Source: an uncultured Paenibacillaceae bacterium (GTDB lineage: Bacteria > Bacillota > Bacilli > Aneurinibacillales > Aneurinibacillaceae). Taken from it: a stretch of DNA of 8,476 bases. Both the position numbers and the translations under genes were made by a program. The number at the start of each line of letters is the position of its first letter. The stretch's first letter is position 1. Below the pieces are notes generated by a model that was not told the origin of the DNA, searched no databases, and saw only the letters and a list, made by a program, of their open reading frames with translations. The stretch lies in NCBI GenBank assembly GCA_937874515.1, contig CALNBV010000131.1, positions 1 through 8,476 of the forward strand. The letters run 5' to 3'. Below are positions 6,922-8,476 of the stretch, piece by piece.

Positions 6922-6951
6922 TTGACAAAAATGAAAGGAAAAAGGTAAAAT
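6922..6951 (+). promoter_or_regulatory. Sigma-A promoter of the XRE regulator
   Basis: TTGACA at 6922-6927 and TAAAAT at 6946-6951 are separated by 18 bases. This is a perfect -35 and a five-of-six -10. Transcription should begin at about 6957-6959, some 40 bases before the TTG start. The -35 lies only 16 bases from that of the divergent sigma-G-like promoter. Confidence 0.78.
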
Positions 6952-6956
6952 CAAAC

Positions 6957-6983
6957 ATGTAAAAAGCCCTTTACATTTTTTTT
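6957..6983 (+). promoter_or_regulatory. Inverted repeat and T-run in the regulator leader
   Basis: ATGTAAA at 6957-6963 and TTTACAT at 6970-6976 are perfect 7-base arms around a 6-base spacer (AAGCCC), and a run of eight T occupies 6976-6983. The repeat begins at the predicted transcription start. It could be an operator for self-repression by the XRE protein or a weak attenuator hairpin. The AT-rich stem makes the operator reading more likely. Confidence 0.5.
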
Positions 6984-6996
6984 GGAGTGAATCCAT

Positions 6997-7185
6997 TTGA
7001 ACAATCGAATTCAAGAACTGCGCAAAAAACAAAACCTATCCCAGGACAAGTTGGCGAAACTTTGTAGTGTTTCCCGTCAAACAATCAATGCTATCGAAAA
7101 CAACAAATACGACCCAACCTTACAATTGGCATTTAAGTTAGCAAATGTACTGAATAGCACTGTGGATGAACTCTTTCATCCGTAG
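6997..7185 (+). CDS. Small XRE-family helix-turn-helix regulator
   Basis: This 62-residue protein is little more than one HTH_3 domain (about 4-60) and should bind DNA as a dimer. The helix-turn-helix is clear: LSQDKLAKLCSVSRQTINAIE at about 14-34, followed by the conserved YDPTLQLAFKLANVLNSTVDELF tail typical of the short YozG/Xre-like regulators. The start is TTG at 6997, with GGAGTGA six bases upstream (6984-6990). There is no effector domain, and the target is unknown. Its own promoter carries an inverted repeat over the start site, which fits autoregulation. Proteins of this size often sit beside a small membrane protein gene, but none is present here. The next gene, a methyltransferase, has a separate promoter. 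Confidence 0.92.
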   Translation: MNNRIQELRKKQNLSQDKLAKLCSVSRQTINAIENNKYDPTLQLAFKLANVLNSTVDELFHP

Positions 7186-7188
7186 AGC

Positions 7189-7218
7189 TTGACCAAATCT
7201 CTTCTTATCCTCTATAAT
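7189..7218 (+). promoter_or_regulatory. Sigma-A promoter of the methyltransferase gene
   Basis: TTGACC at 7189-7194 and a perfect TATAAT at 7213-7218 are spaced by 18 bases. It lies just after the regulator's stop codon. Transcription should start at about 7225, so coding must begin at the ATG at 7252 rather than at the TTG inside the -35 box. Confidence 0.75.
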
Positions 7219-7251
7219 TGCCAGAATTACCCTAAAGGAGGAGGAGAGTAT

Positions 7252-7977
7252 ATGCCAACAAAAAAAGAAGCCTGGAAAAATAATCAGGTCGCCAGTGATT
7301 TTCTCGGAATTCGTGAATCCATTCCCTTTGGAAAAGAACAAGTGCAAGTCATGGTTCATATGATTCAGCAAATGCCACATCCTCCCCAGTCTATTTTGGA
7401 TTTGGGCTGTGGTGATGGCTTTACCGGTGCTTTTCTTTTAAGCCTTTACCCCGAAGCCGCAGGGGACTTTGTAGACTACTCCCCTCCCATGCTGGAAAAG
7501 GCAAAAGAGCGCCTGAAAAATGTACCCCATACTCGGGTAATGGAAGCTAACTTAGAAAATACTCCTCTTCCCCGAATTGTGGGGACAACATCCTACGATT
7601 GCATCGTCTCTTCCTATGCATTGCACCATTTGACCCACCCGCGAAAGAAAAGCATCTATCAGGAAATATATAACCTCCTTAACCCAGGCGGGATTTTTAT
7701 CAATGTAGAACACGTAGCATCTTCTACACCTGAAGTTTCCCACATATGGGACGAGCTTTTTATTGACCATATTTTTTCTTATAAAAAAGATCATGAATCA
7801 GAAATTAGCCGTGAAACAGTAAGTAATGATTATTTAACCCGACCAGACCAATACGACAACATTCTTGAACCTGTAGAGGATCAATGCCAGTGGTTACGGG
7901 AAATCGGCTTTCAACATGCAGACATTTATTTTAAATACTTCGAAATGGCGGTGTTCGGAGGATATAGAAAAGGCTAA
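7252..7977 (+). CDS. Class I SAM-dependent methyltransferase
   Basis: This 241-residue protein has a Rossmann-type methyltransferase domain. Motif I is ILDLGCGDGFTG at 48-59, binding S-adenosylmethionine. An acidic residue after strand 2 is at Asp75 (VDYSPPMLEKAKERL). DCIVSSYALHHL at 116-127 is motif IV, and LLNPGGIFINVEH at 142-154 is the post-motif strand. The C-terminal part from about 160 is a variable substrate cap with Trp, His and acidic residues. The layout is of the Methyltransf_12/25 type seen in small-molecule and some CmoA-like enzymes. The substrate is not evident. The start is ATG 7252, with a strong GGAGGAGGAG stretch at 7237-7246. A TTG at 7189 would add 21 poorly conserved-looking residues and lies inside the promoter. 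The gene ends within a hairpin shared with the convergent ccdC gene. Confidence 0.9.
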   Translation: MPTKKEAWKNNQVASDFLGIRESIPFGKEQVQVMVHMIQQMPHPPQSILDLGCGDGFTGAFLLSLYPEAAGDFVDYSPPMLEKAKERLKNVPHTRVMEANLENTPLPRIVGTTSYDCIVSSYALHHLTHPRKKSIYQEIYNLLNPGGIFINVEHVASSTPEVSHIWDELFIDHIFSYKKDHESEISRETVSNDYLTRPDQYDNILEPVEDQCQWLREIGFQHADIYFKYFEMAVFGGYRKG

Positions 7978-8007
7978 GGGAGACATCTCCCTTAGCCTTC
8001 ATTTTTT
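7970..8007 (+). terminator. Shared terminator hairpin containing both stop codons
   Basis: The arms 7970-7982 and 7987-7999 are a perfect 13-pair stem with an ACAT loop, followed by six T at 8002-8007. It is a strong terminator for the methyltransferase transcript. The methyltransferase stop (7975-7977) lies in the left arm and the ccdC stop (complement of 7992-7994) in the right arm. On the minus strand the tail is TTTCTATATC, so it may act in both directions, less well for ccdC. Confidence 0.88.
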
Positions 8008-8468
8008 GACAGTATAGGAACCATATTTTTTTTTAGCTTGGCAAAATTAAAGTACATGGCAATACGCCAGGGAAGAATCATGCCAAAGGCCAGGATAAAA
8101 AAGAGGCCTGCCGTCTCCATAATATTAATGTACTCCCCAACATAGGATTTTAATCCCATCCGTAAAGCCACCAACCCCAACAATATAAAAACAAAAGCTT
8201 TAGATCGTTTTAAATAAATATCCTCGCCCACAATTTCAAATTTAGAAGTGGCGATTAGGGGATAAGAAAACAACGTTCCTACAAAAAATGCAATCAACGC
8301 ATATTGCACATGAACATGCATTTGGGGCACCAAAAACATCGAAAATCCCGTGCTCATAAAAAGAGGGGGCAATAAAATTTTCTTTACTGTAGCCGGTTTT
8401 TTCGCTGCTTTCATGCGAATCATGAAAACCATCATGGCCATAAAAATAGCAAAAATCGTGCTAATCAC
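7992..8468 (-). CDS. ccdC: CcdC-like membrane protein, possibly 5'-partial
   Basis: This protein of at least 158 residues matches the CcdC (DUF1453) family, whose Bacillus subtilis member is encoded beside the cytochrome c maturation gene ccdA; its precise function is not settled. Five membrane segments are visible at about 2-18, 31-48, 53-73, 89-105 and 117-138. The recognisable family stretch is RMKAAKKPATVKKILLPPLF at 18-37, followed by MSTGFSMFLVP and later WRIAMYF at 134-140. The first possible start in the window is GTG at the complement of 8466-8468. No ribosome binding site is visible in the eight bases left, and the frame remains open to the window edge, so the true start may lie outside. 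It converges on the methyltransferase gene and shares its terminator. GC content is like rocD, so it is probably part of the resident chromosome. Confidence 0.85.
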   Translation of the reverse strand: MISTIFAIFMAMMVFMIRMKAAKKPATVKKILLPPLFMSTGFSMFLVPQMHVHVQYALIAFFVGTLFSYPLIATSKFEIVGEDIYLKRSKAFVFILLGLVALRMGLKSYVGEYINIMETAGLFFILAFGMILPWRIAMYFNFAKLKKNMVPILSKNEG

Positions 8469-8476
8469 AGTTAAAT

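Noticed and set aside
7189..7251. TTG at 7189 as the start of the methyltransferase
   Set aside because: This TTG is the first part of a TTGACC -35 box paired with TATAAT at 7213-7218, and a strong ribosome site precedes ATG 7252.

Overview
The window suggests a low-GC, endospore-forming member of the Bacillales. The evidence is strong AGGAGG-type ribosome binding sites, TTG starts, a CcdC homologue, a RocD-type ornithine aminotransferase, and a promoter that matches the forespore sigma-G consensus. I cannot place the genus from the sequence alone.

Positions 1-5270 (+ strand) hold a compact, very AT-rich peptide export locus. Its genes, in order: a C39 peptidase-containing ABC transporter (84-2297); a small protein with a GyrI-like effector-binding signature that I cannot assign to a characterised gene (2290-2766); an HlyD-type membrane fusion protein (2753-4018); an eight-segment membrane protein of unknown family (4042-4830); and a 124-residue precursor with a textbook double-glycine leader and a 101-residue core (4896-5270). 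The first three genes overlap and are translationally coupled. The precursor gene follows a 65-base gap carrying its own TATAAT box and a palindrome over the predicted transcription start. The expected working is that the transporter cleaves the leader after Gly22-Gly23 and exports the core, the HlyD protein completes the export apparatus, and the membrane protein may give immunity. No lanthionine, radical-SAM or other modification enzyme is visible, so the product looks like a large unmodified class II-type bacteriocin or a similar secreted peptide. This is the most novel part of the window.

Positions 5403-6841 (- strand) are a two-gene unit of clearly higher GC: a 72-residue unrecognised protein followed by rocD. 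A sigma-G-like promoter lies upstream (6876-6905), and a terminator hairpin lies downstream, between rocD and the bacteriocin locus. The composition changes abruptly at about 5271-5400, which fits horizontal acquisition of the export locus beside a chromosomal rocD.

Positions 6842-8476 hold a 62-residue XRE regulator with its own strong sigma-A promoter and an inverted repeat over its start site, then a class I SAM-dependent methyltransferase with a separate TTGACC/TATAAT promoter, and finally a convergent ccdC gene that runs to the window edge. The methyltransferase and ccdC share one terminator hairpin that contains both stop codons. No gene-free stretch exceeds about 155 bases. I see no rRNA, tRNA, insertion sequence or CRISPR array.
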